Shown here: piece by piece, positions 48,476 to 58,188 of the stretch
Layout of the letters: every line of letters starts with the position of its first letter
Numbering within the stretch: position 1 is the stretch's first letter
NCBI RefSeq assembly: GCF_016632335.1
Contig: NZ_JAEPBG010000010.1
Coordinates: 62,001 to 126,000 of the forward strand
Source: Noviherbaspirillum pedocola
Lineage (GTDB): Bacteria > Pseudomonadota > Gammaproteobacteria > Burkholderiales > Burkholderiaceae_D
DNA: 64,000 nucleotides
Direction of reading: 5' to 3'
Translations under genes and position numbers: made by a program
Notes under the pieces: generated by a model
What the model was told of the DNA's origin: nothing
What the model saw: the letters and a program-made list of their open reading frames with translations, nothing else
Databases searched by the model: none

Positions 48476-50530
48476 ATGCCGCTGCGACGCTCCACGCTTT
48501 CCCTCACCATTCCTCTCATTCTCGCTGCCTGGCAACCGGCCCAGGCACAGCAATCCGAAAAGTCGCTGGACGAAGTCGTGGTCAGCGCCAATCGCGGCGA
48601 GCAGCGCCGTTTCGATGCGCCGGCCGCGATCGATGCGGTGCAGGTCGATACGCTGCGCGCCGGCTCGCCGCTGGTGAATCTGTCCGAGCTGCTGTCCTCG
48701 GTGCCAGGTGTGGAGATTCGTGAACGGCAGAACTATGCGCAGGATCTGCAGATGTCGATCCGCGGCTTCGGCACCCGCTCGACCTTTGGCGTGCGCGGCA
48801 TCCGCATCCTGGTCGATGGCATCCCGGCGACGATGCCGGACGGCCAGGGCCAGCTCTCCTCCATCGATCTGCATTCCGCAAAGCGCATCGAAGTATTGCG
48901 CGGCCCCCTGGCGCAGCTGTACGGCAATGCTTCGGGCGGCGTGGTCCAGGTGTTTTCTCAGGATCCGCCGGTGTCATCCAAACCGGTGTTCGCCGCCGGC
49001 ATCGGCGCCGGTTCGGACCATCAGCGCCAGTGGGATGTGTCGGTCGGCGGCGGCAATGAAACCCTGGGCGCGACCATCGACGCCACCCGCTATCGCACCG
49101 ACGGCTACCGCGACCACAGCGCCGCCGAACGCAACCAGGTCAATGCCAAGCTGGTCGCCCGGTCGTCTTCGTCGACCACGATCACCGGCGTATTCAACTA
49201 CCTGAACCAGCCGCTGGCGCAGGATCCGCTCGGCCTGACGCGCGCGCAGTTTTATGCGAATCCGCGCCAGGTGGTGCCGCAGGCGCTGGCCTTCGACACC
49301 CGCAAGACCGTCGACCAGCGCCAGGCCGGCGTGTTGGTCGACCATGCGTTCTCGGACAGCGACAAAGTCAGCGCCCGGCTCTACGGTGGTACCCGCGGCG
49401 TGTTCCAGACGCTGGCCACCCAGAACAATGGCGTGGTCGACCTCGATCGCAGCTTCGGCGGCATTGGTCTGAACTGGACACACAAGACACGCATTGCCAA
49501 CCAGCCGCTGCAATGGACCGTCGGCTTTGAGTCCGACCGGATGCAGGAAACCCGGCAGGGTTTTCAGAACAACGGCGGCACGCCGGGCGCGCGGTCGCGC
49601 TATGAAGATGACAATGCATCGAACTCGGATGTCTTTGGTCAATTGTCCTGGGCCTTCGCGCCGGACTGGGAAGCGATCGCCGGCTTGCGCGTTTCGCGGG
49701 TGGATCTCAACATCGGGGACCATTTGGGTAGCAACAGCGGCGGCACCAGCTACCACAACACCAGCCCGGTGTTGGGCGCAATCTGGCATGCGAATGACAG
49801 GCTGAATCTGTACGCCAACGTCGGCACCGGCTTCGAGACACCGACGCTCGCTGAAATCGCTTATAGCCCTAACGGCTCCAGCATTTCGAACGTTCCCAAC
49901 TTCGCACTGCAGGCATCCAAGAGCGTGCAGGCCGAGGTTGGCGCGAAGCTGCGGCTGGAGCGCCATACGCTGGACGCCGCCCTGTTTACGGCGCGCAGTC
50001 GCGACGAAATCGTTCCGCTAATCAATAACAGCGGCCGCACCGTCTACCAGAACGCCGACCGGGTGCAGCGCCGCGGCATCGAAGCGGGCTGGACCGCGAA
50101 CTGGCATCCGCTCTTGAAAACCCGTGTCGCCTATACGCTGGTGGATGCCTATTTCGACAGCAGCTACCGCAACGGCAACGTCACCATCCCGTCCGGCAAC
50201 AAGCTGCCCGGCACGCCCGAACACAATCTGTTCGCCGATGTCGAGACCACGGTCGCGCCCGGCGCCACGGTGGCGCTGGAAAGCCGGTTCGAGAGCCGCA
50301 CCTTCGTTGACGACCGCAATTCCGATGCCGCGCCGGGTTACGCGGTGTTCAACCTGCGCGCCGGCAAGGAAGTGAAGGCCGGACCCGGCACCTTCTATGT
50401 CTACGGCCGCATCGACAACCTGTTCGACCGCCAATACGCCGGCTCGGTCATCGTCAATGAATCCAATGCGCGCTATTACGAACCCGCGCCGGGACGCCGC
50501 CTCTTCGTCGGCCTGCGCACCCGGTTCTGA
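48476..50530 (+). CDS. TonB-dependent outer-membrane receptor
   Basis: A 684-residue receptor with a signal peptide ending QPAQA-Q, a TonB-box-like LDEVVVSA near residue 32 and the plug domain (about 35-165) with IRGFGTRSTFGVRGIRIL, VDGIPATMPDGQGQ and IEVLRGPLAQLYGNASGG. A 22-strand barrel ends in Phe. The plug motifs recall the YncD/PqqU group, but that is from memory and uncertain. A TauE-type permease follows 9 bases later and an amidase after that, so it probably imports a small organic ligand or metal complex used by this cluster. Confidence 0.9.
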   Translation: MPLRRSTLSLTIPLILAAWQPAQAQQSEKSLDEVVVSANRGEQRRFDAPAAIDAVQVDTLRAGSPLVNLSELLSSVPGVEIRERQNYAQDLQMSIRGFGTRSTFGVRGIRILVDGIPATMPDGQGQLSSIDLHSAKRIEVLRGPLAQLYGNASGGVVQVFSQDPPVSSKPVFAAGIGAGSDHQRQWDVSVGGGNETLGATIDATRYRTDGYRDHSAAERNQVNAKLVARSSSSTTITGVFNYLNQPLAQDPLGLTRAQFYANPRQVVPQALAFDTRKTVDQRQAGVLVDHAFSDSDKVSARLYGGTRGVFQTLATQNNGVVDLDRSFGGIGLNWTHKTRIANQPLQWTVGFESDRMQETRQGFQNNGGTPGARSRYEDDNASNSDVFGQLSWAFAPDWEAIAGLRVSRVDLNIGDHLGSNSGGTSYHNTSPVLGAIWHANDRLNLYANVGTGFETPTLAEIAYSPNGSSISNVPNFALQASKSVQAEVGAKLRLERHTLDAALFTARSRDEIVPLINNSGRTVYQNADRVQRRGIEAGWTANWHPLLKTRVAYTLVDAYFDSSYRNGNVTIPSGNKLPGTPEHNLFADVETTVAPGATVALESRFESRTFVDDRNSDAAPGYAVFNLRAGKEVKAGPGTFYVYGRIDNLFDRQYAGSVIVNESNARYYEPAPGRRLFVGLRTRF

Positions 50531-50539
50531 GCGGCGCCG

Positions 50540-51334
50540 ATGAGCTGGATCGCGATCTATCTCGCCTGCGGCGGCGTCATCGGCATCCTGGCCGGCATGC
50601 TCGGCATCGGCGGCGGCATGACGCTGGTGCCGGTCTTGGCCGCGCTGTTCGAGATGCAGGGCTTCGCGCCCAACCATATCGTGCATCTCGCTCTCGGCAC
50701 CGCGATGGCCTCGATCATCTTCACCGCCGCCTCCAGCGTGCGCGAGCACTGGCGCCTGGGCGGCGTCGATGCCGCCATCGTCAGGAGCATGGCGCCGGGC
50801 ATGGTCACCGGCAGCTTTCTGGCGACGTTTGCCGCCGGCTGGATTTCGCAGCGCCACCTGGCGCTGGCTTTCGTGGTCATCGTGTACGCCGGCGCCACGC
50901 AGATGTTCCTGAACCGCAAGCCCGCCGCGGCGCGGCCGCTGCCGGGGGGCCTGCCGCTGTTCCTGTCGGGCCTGGCCATAGGCACCGTGTGCGGCCTGGT
51001 CTCGGCCGGCGGCGCCTTTCTCACCGTGCCCTTCATGCTCTGGTGCGGCGTGCCGCTGCGCAATGCGATCGGCACCGCGGGCGCGCTGGGTATTCCGGTG
51101 TCGGTGATCGGCACCATCGGCTATGTGATTTCGGGCTGGCGCATCGAAGGCCTGCCGCCGTATTCGCTCGGTTTCATCCTGCTGCCGGCGCTGGCCGGCC
51201 TGGTCTGCGGCAGCGTGCTGACCGCGCCATTCGGCGCGCGGCTCGCGCATAAATTGCCCGTGCTCACACTCAAGCGCATCTTCGCGCTGCTGCTCTATGC
51301 GCTGGCGACGAAAATGCTGGTGACGTACTGGTAG
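50540..51334 (+). CDS. TauE/SafE-family membrane permease
   Basis: A 264-residue membrane protein with about 8 helices in two repeats. The repeat motif GILAGMLGIGGGMTLVPVL near the N-terminus and GTVCGLVSAGGAFLTVPFML in the second half are characteristic. Family members export or import sulfite, sulfoacetate or other organosulfonates and organic acids. It lies 9 bases after the TonB receptor and 30 bases before the amidase. Direction and substrate unknown. Confidence 0.88.
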   Translation: MSWIAIYLACGGVIGILAGMLGIGGGMTLVPVLAALFEMQGFAPNHIVHLALGTAMASIIFTAASSVREHWRLGGVDAAIVRSMAPGMVTGSFLATFAAGWISQRHLALAFVVIVYAGATQMFLNRKPAAARPLPGGLPLFLSGLAIGTVCGLVSAGGAFLTVPFMLWCGVPLRNAIGTAGALGIPVSVIGTIGYVISGWRIEGLPPYSLGFILLPALAGLVCGSVLTAPFGARLAHKLPVLTLKRIFALLLYALATKMLVTYW

Positions 51335-51364
51335 CGACTTCCGCACGATTCCATGGAGAGCGTC

Positions 51365-52711
51365 ATGATTCCTTCCCTTCCTGAACTCCAGTCCGAACTT
51401 GCCGCGGGCAAGACCAGCTCGGCGCAACTGACCGAAGCGGCGCTTACACACATAGCCGATCCGGCTGGCGAAGGCGCGCGCGTCTATACCCGCGTCTATG
51501 CCGACACGGCGCGCGTGGAAGCGCAGGCTTCCGATCTGCTGCGCGGCGCCGGACTGGCGCGCTCGGCCATCGACGGTCTGCCCATTTCGATCAAGGACCT
51601 GTTCGACATAGCCGGCGAAACCACGCTGGCCGGATCGGTCGCGCTGCAGAAAGCGCCGGCCGCCACGGCCGATGCGGCGATCGTGCGGCGGCTGCGCGCG
51701 GCCGGCGCGGTCATCATCGGCCGCACCAACATGACTGAATTCGCGTTTTCCGGCCTGGGCCTGAATCCGCATTACGGCACGCCCAAGAACCCATGGGACC
51801 GCGCCACCGGCCGCATTCCCGGCGGCTCGTCCTCGGGCGCGGCGGTCTCGGTGACCGACGGCATGGCCGCCGCGGCCATCGGCACCGATACCGGCGGCTC
51901 GGTGCGCATTCCCGCGGCCTTCTGCGGCCTGACCGGCTTCAAGCCGACTGCGCGCCGCATCAGCACCCAGGGCGCGCTGCCGCTGTCGACCACGCTCGAT
52001 TCGATCGGCCCGATCGCGCCTACGGTGGCCTGCTGCGCGCTGATCGACGCCATCCTGTCCGGCGAAGAAGCGCCCTTGCCCACGCCGGCGCGACTGCGCG
52101 GATTGCGCCTGGCGGTGCCGCAAACCGTGACGCTGGATGGCATGGATGCCGCGGTGTCGCGCGCCTTCGACGCGGCGCTGGCGCGACTTTCGGCGGGAGG
52201 GGCGATGGTGGAATCGATCGCGCTGCCGGAATTTTCGGAACTGGCGGGATTGCATGCCGGCGGCGGCTTTTCACCGGTCGAAGCCTGGGCCTGGCACAAG
52301 GAGCTCGTTGAGCGCGCCGGCGAGCGCTACGATCCGCGCGTGCTGTCGCGCATGCGGCGCGGCGAGCGCATGTCAGCCGCCGAGCTGATCGCGCTGATGG
52401 CGGCGCGCCGGCGCTGGATCGCCGCGGTCGAGGCGCGCATTGCCGGCTTCGATGCGATGCTGCTGCCAACGGTGCCTATCGTCGCGCCGACGCTTGCGGA
52501 ACTGGAAGACGACGAACACTACTTCCGCACCAATGCGCTGGTGCTGCGCAATCCGAGCATCATCAATTTCCTCGACGGCTGCGCGTTGTCGCTGCCCTGC
52601 CAGGCGCGCGGCGAGGCGCCCGTCGGGCTGACGCTGGCCGCGCCCGGCGGCCGCGACCGCGCGGTGCTTGCCATGGGCATGGCGCTGGAAGCCTGCCTGC
52701 AGCAGGATTAA
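51365..52711 (+). CDS. Amidase (amidase-signature family)
   Basis: A 448-residue hydrolase from ATG 51365, 8 bases after GGAGAG (an in-frame ATG at 51353 lies inside that site). The catalytic Lys is in PISIKDLFD. The signature GGSSSGAAVSV carries the cis-Ser, and the nucleophile Ser is in IGTDTGGSVRIPAAFCGL. It cleaves an amide bond to acid plus ammonia; relatives include GatA, AtzF-like and aryl-acylamidases. Cluster context suggests it acts on the substrate brought in by the TonB/TauE proteins. Confidence 0.88.
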   Translation: MIPSLPELQSELAAGKTSSAQLTEAALTHIADPAGEGARVYTRVYADTARVEAQASDLLRGAGLARSAIDGLPISIKDLFDIAGETTLAGSVALQKAPAATADAAIVRRLRAAGAVIIGRTNMTEFAFSGLGLNPHYGTPKNPWDRATGRIPGGSSSGAAVSVTDGMAAAAIGTDTGGSVRIPAAFCGLTGFKPTARRISTQGALPLSTTLDSIGPIAPTVACCALIDAILSGEEAPLPTPARLRGLRLAVPQTVTLDGMDAAVSRAFDAALARLSAGGAMVESIALPEFSELAGLHAGGGFSPVEAWAWHKELVERAGERYDPRVLSRMRRGERMSAAELIALMAARRRWIAAVEARIAGFDAMLLPTVPIVAPTLAELEDDEHYFRTNALVLRNPSIINFLDGCALSLPCQARGEAPVGLTLAAPGGRDRAVLAMGMALEACLQQD

Positions 52712-52750
52712 GGTTTGCAACCTGTCGCGTCAGGTTTGACGCGATGACCG

Positions 52751-52780
52751 CAAAAAGAAAGCCGCCGTGAAAACGGCGGC
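52751..52780 (-). terminator. Rho-independent terminator
   Basis: GCCGCCGT/ACGGCGGC stem with a 4-base loop; on the minus strand it is followed by TTTCTTTTTG. It lies just after the small exported-protein gene and may also stop rightward amidase transcripts. Confidence 0.8.
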
Positions 52781-52803
52781 TGCGCTTTGATGCTCGTGGG
52801 GGA

Positions 52804-53109
52804 TTACTTCATTGCCTTGGAGTCGGCCTTGGCATCGTCGTAATGGGCCTTCGCATTGGCCTTGGTCTGCTTGGCATGGGCCTTTGCCCTGTCCTTGCAG
52901 GCACTTTCCTCGGCGCCGCTGAGCTTGCTGCATTCTTCCTTGGCCGCGCTTTCACGGGCATCGGCTTTTTCCTTGGTGGCCTTGTAATCGCCCTTGGCCA
53001 TTTCCTTGTGCGCCTTGGCATCGGCCTTTGCATCATCGGCGGCAAAGCTTGGTGCCTGCAGGGTGACTGCGACGAGGCCGATTGCCAGGGTGGACAGCAG
53101 TTTGTTCAT
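52804..53109 (-). CDS. Small exported Lys/Ala-rich protein
   Basis: A 101-residue protein from ATG 53109 after AAAGGAG. The signal peptide MNKLLSTLAIGLVAVTLQAPSFA is cleaved before ADD. The mature 78 residues are almost all Ala, Lys, Asp and Glu with a KAxAKAH-type periodicity and one Cys pair (EECSKL, SACKD). It should be an extended helix in the periplasm. Similar small proteins occur in Betaproteobacteria; function unknown. Confidence 0.75.
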   Translation of the reverse strand: MNKLLSTLAIGLVAVTLQAPSFAADDAKADAKAHKEMAKGDYKATKEKADARESAAKEECSKLSGAEESACKDRAKAHAKQTKANAKAHYDDAKADSKAMK

Positions 53110-53210
53110 GACGCGCTCCTTTGTGGTGTAAATGACAAGGCGCAGTCTAGAGTGGGATGCGCGTGTGGTCTGTGCGCTGCTGCACATACTGTCGAGGCAG
53201 GGGTAAAACG

Positions 53211-53275
53211 CAGGGTCTGCTCACCGTGCGGCCGGATGTATCCATCCCGAGCCGCACAGGGTGTAGCAGACCCTG
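53211..53275. repeat. Long nested palindromic element
   Basis: CAGGGTCTGCT (53211-53221) pairs exactly with AGCAGACCCTG (53265-53275). Inside, GTGCGGC (53226-53232) pairs with GCCGCAC (53251-53257), and the centre holds GGATGTATCC. The whole 65 bp can form a cruciform-like hairpin. It lies in the gap between two small leftward genes; it is not the repeat of copies 1-3. Confidence 0.75.
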
Positions 53276-53326
53276 TAGGCAAAGCCGTTGCGCGAACGCC
53301 GGTTCGCCGGTCGCGCAGCGACTCGC

Positions 53327-53506
53327 TCAGCCGCCGTGGTAAATGCTCAGCTGGCCGCTCGAATCGAACATCTGGCGTTGATACTGCAGCGCACTACCGG
53401 AAGACGTGGCATTCGAGCTGGTGCCCGAACCACCGGAAAAACCAGAACCCATCGACGAGCAGCCCGCCACCAGAGTCACAGCCAGAATCGCAAGTACCTT
53501 TTTCAC
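53327..53506 (-). CDS. Small lipoprotein
   Basis: A 59-residue product from GTG 53506 after AGGAG. N-terminus VKKVLAILAVTLVAGCSSM has a lipobox LVAGC (Cys at about residue 16). The mature part is Gly/Ser-rich and ends QRQMFDSSGQLSIYHGG. Membrane-anchored, probably outer membrane. Function unknown. Confidence 0.72.
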   Translation of the reverse strand: MKKVLAILAVTLVAGCSSMGSGFSGGSGTSSNATSSGSALQYQRQMFDSSGQLSIYHGG

Positions 53507-53804
53507 GTTTTCACTCCTGAGAAATGCGTTGTGCACGCGGTATGCGATGGACACAACCTGACAGACCCGGTTCCGGATGCCGCTGTGCAGCATGAGAACT
53601 ATCAAAAATCGCACGAGTGTCTGACAGAGCAGCGGAAAACGGCAAGGAAGAGCTATGTAGGCGCTATGGAATCGTGCAAACGTTTCCCGGGGCATGTTCC
53701 CGGCGTACTGTTGTGCAGTGCCGCAGCCGGACGAGGGGCAGGCCGGCTTTCGGCGATATCTGCGGGAAAGACCTTAAGGTCGAGCTCGCTCCGTACCGCG
53801 TGCT

Positions 53805-54356
53805 TCAAGCCGTTCGCTTTTGCAGCCAGCGCGCCGCTTCTTCGGCGCCCATTCTTTGCGCGGCATCGAGCGCGCTCAATCCGGAAGCGTCGCAGGCATC
53901 CGGATTGGCGCCACGTTCGATCAACAGCGACATTACTTCGATACGATTGAACATGGCCGCCAGCATCAAGGCCGTCTTGCCACCCGGCGCGGTGCCTTCC
54001 GGGTTGGCGCCATGGTCGAGCAGCAGCCGCACCATGGGTACATCGCCTTTGTAGGCAGCGCCAGCAAGCGGTGTCTGGCCCATATCGTTGCGCATCTCCG
54101 GGTCGGCGCCGTGTTCGAGCAGCGCACGCGCGGCATCGAGATGGCCGTGGTAACTGGCCAGCATCAGCAGATTGTCGCCGCGGTGGTTGCACAGATTCGG
54201 CGGCAGACGGTGCTCCAGCAAGTCCCGCAGCGTAGCCGCATCGCCGCTGCGAGCAAGCTGGAATACCTTCTGCGCAAAAGCCAGGGTGGCGTCATCGAGT
54301 TCCGCCACGGATGGCGGCGTCGTGCCGCCGGGTTTGTCATCCATCTCCGGCCCCAT
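53805..54356 (-). CDS. Ankyrin-repeat protein
   Basis: A 183-residue protein from ATG 54356 (MGPEMDDKPGG); the ATG at 54344 is also possible. It contains about four ankyrin repeats, seen in RGDNLLMLASYHGHLDAARALLEHGADP, MGQTPLAGAAYKGDVPMVRLLLDHGANPEG, GKTALMLAAMFNRIEVMSLLIERGANP and the final DASGLSALDAAQ. No signal peptide, so it is a cytoplasmic protein-protein interaction module. Partner unknown. The 298 bases downstream to 53507 hold no gene. Confidence 0.85.
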   Translation of the reverse strand: MGPEMDDKPGGTTPPSVAELDDATLAFAQKVFQLARSGDAATLRDLLEHRLPPNLCNHRGDNLLMLASYHGHLDAARALLEHGADPEMRNDMGQTPLAGAAYKGDVPMVRLLLDHGANPEGTAPGGKTALMLAAMFNRIEVMSLLIERGANPDACDASGLSALDAAQRMGAEEAARWLQKRTA

Positions 54357-54555
54357 TGATCGATTGGCGGACTTCAGTATAGATAAGCGAACCCACCAAG
54401 TCCGCTTCAGCGCGCCGGCCATACCGTTATGCGCATGCTTCGATCAGCGCGTCGACTTTTCAAAAAGGAAAGTTTCCCGGCGTTTGCGCGAAATCAAGGC
54501 ACAATAGCCGCTCGTCAATTTCCGGTCGACTATCGTTTATAGAGATCAGACGCCC

Positions 54556-57072
54556 ATGAAGTCTTCCGTATTGCAGCGCGTTCCCCTACCCGTACAGCTG
54601 ATTCTTTATCTTGCGCTGGTGCTGTCGCTGTTGTGGTCGGTGATCTTTCTCGACCTGCATCGCCTGCATCAGCAAGCGCTGTCCGGCAGCCGCGCCAGTG
54701 TCGACAATCTCGCGCGCGCCTTTGCCGAAGAAGTGAATTCCTCGATCAATGCCATCGATCTGACCCTGATCGAATTGCGCGAGGAATGGCAGAGCGGCTA
54801 CAACGATTTCTCGCACGTGGTCGAACGCCGCCAGACCTATCTGGAAAAGGACGTCGGTTTCCAGGTGGCGATCTTGAACGCCACCGGCCAGCTCGTCTTT
54901 CTGAGCACGAAGTCCGATGGCGTGCCGACCAATTACAGCGACCGCGAGCATTTCAAGGTGCACGAGGGCCTGGCAATGGGCGACCGGCTCTTCATCAGCA
55001 AACCGGTGCTCGGCCGGGCTTCGCGGCGCTGGACGATCCAGTTCACACGGCCGCTGATCGATGCCAATGGCGCCTTCGCCGGCGTCATCGTGCTGTCGGT
55101 CTCGCCGGACTATTTCTCCCGTTTCTATCGCACCATCGACTTGGGGCGCGATGGCTCGATTACATTGGCGCGCGAATCCGGCGAAGTGCTCACGCAGTCG
55201 CCGGATACGCGCAACGGCGCCGGCCGGCAACTGCGCGGTCTGCCTTTTCTCTTCTCGCCTGGCGGCGTCAACGGCGGCTGGTTCGAAGGCAGCAATGGCG
55301 CGGACGAGGTCAAGCGGCTGTATGGCTGGCGCCGGATTCCGTCGCGCGAGATGGTGGTGATGGTCGGCCAGTCGCTGGACACCGTCTTCGCCCAATACCA
55401 GCAGCAGCGCGACGCCTATTTCCTCACCGGCGCCGGCATTTCGCTGGTGCTGGCGGCCATCGGCTATTTCCTGCTTGCCGGCCTGCGCCAGCGCGCGCAG
55501 GCCACGGCGCTGCTGGTGGAGAGTGAAGCGCGCTGGCAATTTGCGCTCGAAGGCGCGGCCGAAGGCGTCTGGGACTGGAACATCCCGGGCGGCGAGGTGC
55601 AATTCTCGCGGCGCTGGAAAGAAATTCTTGGCTACCGCGAATCCGAGGTCGACGGCGGCGTGGCGGCATGGCAGGAACGCATCCACCCGGAAGACAGGCC
55701 GGCTGCGTTGCGCGAACTGCAGGCGCACCTGGCCGGCGCCAACACCGCCTACAACAGCGAGCACCGGGCGCGTTGCCGCGACGGCAGCTGGAAGTGGGTG
55801 CTCGAACGCGGCATGGTGGTCAGCATGGAAGACGGCAAACCGTTGCGCATGGTCGGCACCCTGTCCGACATCAGCCGGCGCAAGGAAGCCGAGCGCCAGG
55901 ACGAGCAGCGGCGCCGCGCGCTGGAAGACACCCGCCGCGCATTGCAGCAGGCGCAGAAACTTGAAGCGCTCGGGCGCCTCACCGGTGGCATCGCGCACGA
56001 CTTCAACAACATCCTGCAGACGCTGTCCACCGGCATCACCTTCGCCTTGATGTCGAACCGGGACGCGCAACCGCGTACCGCGCTCGAAGCCTGCCAGCGC
56101 GCGGTCGAGCGCGGCGTGGAATTGACGCGCCAGCTACTGGTCTTCGGGCGGGTGCAGGATGCGCACCTGAAGACAGTCGATTGCGCATGCCAGATCCGCG
56201 ACATGCGCTCGCTGCTGCAGGGCGCGCTGCCCAGCAATATCGCCTTTGCCATCGATTTGCCGGATAGCCTCTGGCCGGTGCGCATCGATCCGCTGCAGTT
56301 CGAGCTGGCAATGCTGAATCTGACGATGAATGCGCGCGATGCGATGCCGCAGGGCGGCAGCCTCAACCTGGTGCTGCGCAATGCTGTGGTTGGTGGCGGC
56401 GTCGGCGCGCTCGAGCCTGGCGATTATCTGCACATCACCCTGACCGACACCGGCGGCGGCATGAGCGAAGAGGTGCTGGCCAAGGCGCTTGACCCCTTCT
56501 TCACCACGAAAGCGGTTGGCAAAGGCTCGGGTATGGGCCTGGCGCAGGCCTATGCCTTCGCCCGGCAGATGGATGGCGAACTGTTGCTGCGCAATGCCGA
56601 CGGCGGCCTGGAAGTGTCGATTTACCTGCCGCGCGCCAGCCAGGAAGCGGGGCTGCCTGCGCCGCAGATCGCCGCGCCCACCGCAAGCTTGCGCGCCAGC
56701 GGCAGGCTGCTGCTGGTCGAGGATGATGCGCTGGTGCGGCAAACGGTGCAGCCGGCGCTGCAGCAGGCCGGCTTCGAAGTCGAGGTCGCACATGACGCCG
56801 CACAGGCGATGCAACTGCTGGAACGGCGACAGGATATTGACCTGGTGTTTTCCGACATCGTCATGCCCGGCGAGATGAGCGGCATCGACCTGGCCGAATT
56901 TGTGCGCCAGCACTATCCCACCGTGCGGGTATTGCTGGCCACCGGCTATTCCGAGCACCGGGTCGACTCGACCGACATCCGCATTCTGGCCAAGCCGTAT
57001 GGGATCGATGCGCTGATTGCTGCAATCGGCGAAGAGCTTGGCGCGGGCGCCGTTGCGCTTACTCAAGGCTGA
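54556..57072 (+). CDS. Hybrid sensor histidine kinase with Cache, PAS and receiver domains
   Basis: An 838-residue kinase. A first membrane helix (13-33) and a second at about 290-310 enclose a periplasmic double-Cache-type sensor (YSDREHFKVHEG, GAFAGVIVLSVSPDYFSRFY). Then come a PAS/PAC domain (about 325-445) with KEILGYRESEVDGG, a coiled coil, and the H-box GGIAHDFNNIL (His about 482). The ATPase domain has NARDAM, DTGGGM and GSGMGLAQA. A C-terminal receiver (about 718-830) has Asp in LVFSDIVMPGEMSG. No separate regulator gene is adjacent. Confidence 0.92.
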   Translation: MKSSVLQRVPLPVQLILYLALVLSLLWSVIFLDLHRLHQQALSGSRASVDNLARAFAEEVNSSINAIDLTLIELREEWQSGYNDFSHVVERRQTYLEKDVGFQVAILNATGQLVFLSTKSDGVPTNYSDREHFKVHEGLAMGDRLFISKPVLGRASRRWTIQFTRPLIDANGAFAGVIVLSVSPDYFSRFYRTIDLGRDGSITLARESGEVLTQSPDTRNGAGRQLRGLPFLFSPGGVNGGWFEGSNGADEVKRLYGWRRIPSREMVVMVGQSLDTVFAQYQQQRDAYFLTGAGISLVLAAIGYFLLAGLRQRAQATALLVESEARWQFALEGAAEGVWDWNIPGGEVQFSRRWKEILGYRESEVDGGVAAWQERIHPEDRPAALRELQAHLAGANTAYNSEHRARCRDGSWKWVLERGMVVSMEDGKPLRMVGTLSDISRRKEAERQDEQRRRALEDTRRALQQAQKLEALGRLTGGIAHDFNNILQTLSTGITFALMSNRDAQPRTALEACQRAVERGVELTRQLLVFGRVQDAHLKTVDCACQIRDMRSLLQGALPSNIAFAIDLPDSLWPVRIDPLQFELAMLNLTMNARDAMPQGGSLNLVLRNAVVGGGVGALEPGDYLHITLTDTGGGMSEEVLAKALDPFFTTKAVGKGSGMGLAQAYAFARQMDGELLLRNADGGLEVSIYLPRASQEAGLPAPQIAAPTASLRASGRLLLVEDDALVRQTVQPALQQAGFEVEVAHDAAQAMQLLERRQDIDLVFSDIVMPGEMSGIDLAEFVRQHYPTVRVLLATGYSEHRVDSTDIRILAKPYGIDALIAAIGEELGAGAVALTQG

Positions 57073-57283
57073 ACGGCCGTCATTGAATTCAGCCTTCCCC
57101 GGCACCATGGAAAATCACGTGTGCATTTCCTTGGTGCAAAAGCTCTGTCTTGGTGCGCGATTGTCGGCAATCCGCGCGTGCAAACGCACTCAACAATCCT
57201 GTTGCGTTCGATTGTTGATGGCATGCATCTCGCTATAGCACCCTGTCGTCTCGAAAACTTTCCCAAAGACACAGGAGCCCCCA

Positions 57284-58168
57284 ATGCATGTGAAATCCCT
57301 TGCCGTATCCTTCGCGCTGCTGGCCGTTGCCGCCAGCGCCTTCGCCGAGGACGAAGCGCCGGCCAACCCGCTGACCGCGCATATCGACCTGGTCTCGCGC
57401 TACTACCTGCGCGGCAATACCACGACCTACGGCAACTTCAAGCCCGGTCCCGGCAATGCCGGCGCGGACGCGCCCGAAGCCGACAAGCCGGTGCTGCAAT
57501 GGGGCGCGGACTATGTGCATCCGAGCGGCTTCTACGCCGGCTACTTCGGCTCGCAGATCAACTACTCGTACAAGCGCCTCGGCCAGTCCTATGACGACCG
57601 GTCCATCGTCACCGGCTTCCAGGACGACAAATCGATCGAGAACGATATCTACGGCGGCTACAACGGCAAGTTCGGCGACTTCGGCTATACGCTCGGTCTG
57701 ACCGGCTATGTCTACATCAACGGCAAGTATGCGAATGCGCTGGAAACCAAGCTCGGTGTGTCCTACGGCGACTTCGGCCTGACCGCGCAGACGCTGTTGA
57801 ACGACGTGGTCTGGGGCAACAAGGGCGACACCTATTTCGCGCTGAACTATACCCACGCGCTGCCGTACAAGATCAACTTCACCGGCAGCCTCGGCTATTA
57901 CCTGTACAAGAAGGAAGGCAAGTTCCTCGGCACCACCGACACCGGCAGCGGCGCTTCCTGCGGTGCCGGTGCGGCCTTCAACATCAACGGCTGCTATGCC
58001 GGCAACGGCCCGATCGCCAGCGGCTTCCGCCACCTGATCGTGGGTTTCACCCAGCCGGTGTTCGACACCGGTCTGACCTGGGGCCTGCAGTACATCCTCG
58101 GCGGCAAGAACCGTTTCGATGTGAAACAGGACAATCGGGTGCTGGCGAGCATTTCGTACGGGTTCTGA
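57284..58168 (+). CDS. TorF-family putative outer-membrane porin
   Basis: A 294-residue protein with signal peptide MHVKSLAVSFALLAVAASAFA. The mature part starts HIDLVSRYYLRGNTT and has alternating Tyr/Gly-rich beta strands ending in Phe (SISYGF). These features match the TorF/CHP02001 group of outer-membrane beta barrels. The ribosome site AGGAG precedes the ATG. Role: a channel or an uncharacterised membrane protein. A stem-loop follows the stop. Confidence 0.82.
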   Translation: MHVKSLAVSFALLAVAASAFAEDEAPANPLTAHIDLVSRYYLRGNTTTYGNFKPGPGNAGADAPEADKPVLQWGADYVHPSGFYAGYFGSQINYSYKRLGQSYDDRSIVTGFQDDKSIENDIYGGYNGKFGDFGYTLGLTGYVYINGKYANALETKLGVSYGDFGLTAQTLLNDVVWGNKGDTYFALNYTHALPYKINFTGSLGYYLYKKEGKFLGTTDTGSGASCGAGAAFNINGCYAGNGPIASGFRHLIVGFTQPVFDTGLTWGLQYILGGKNRFDVKQDNRVLASISYGF

Positions 58169-58188
58169 GTTTTTCTGTCTGAGATGGA

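Noticed and set aside
50018-52255. A 745-codon leftward frame opposite TonB receptor, TauE and amidase genes
   Set aside because: Composition (His/Arg/Gln-rich) is that of the reverse strand of GC-rich genes; three real genes with family motifs occupy the other strand.
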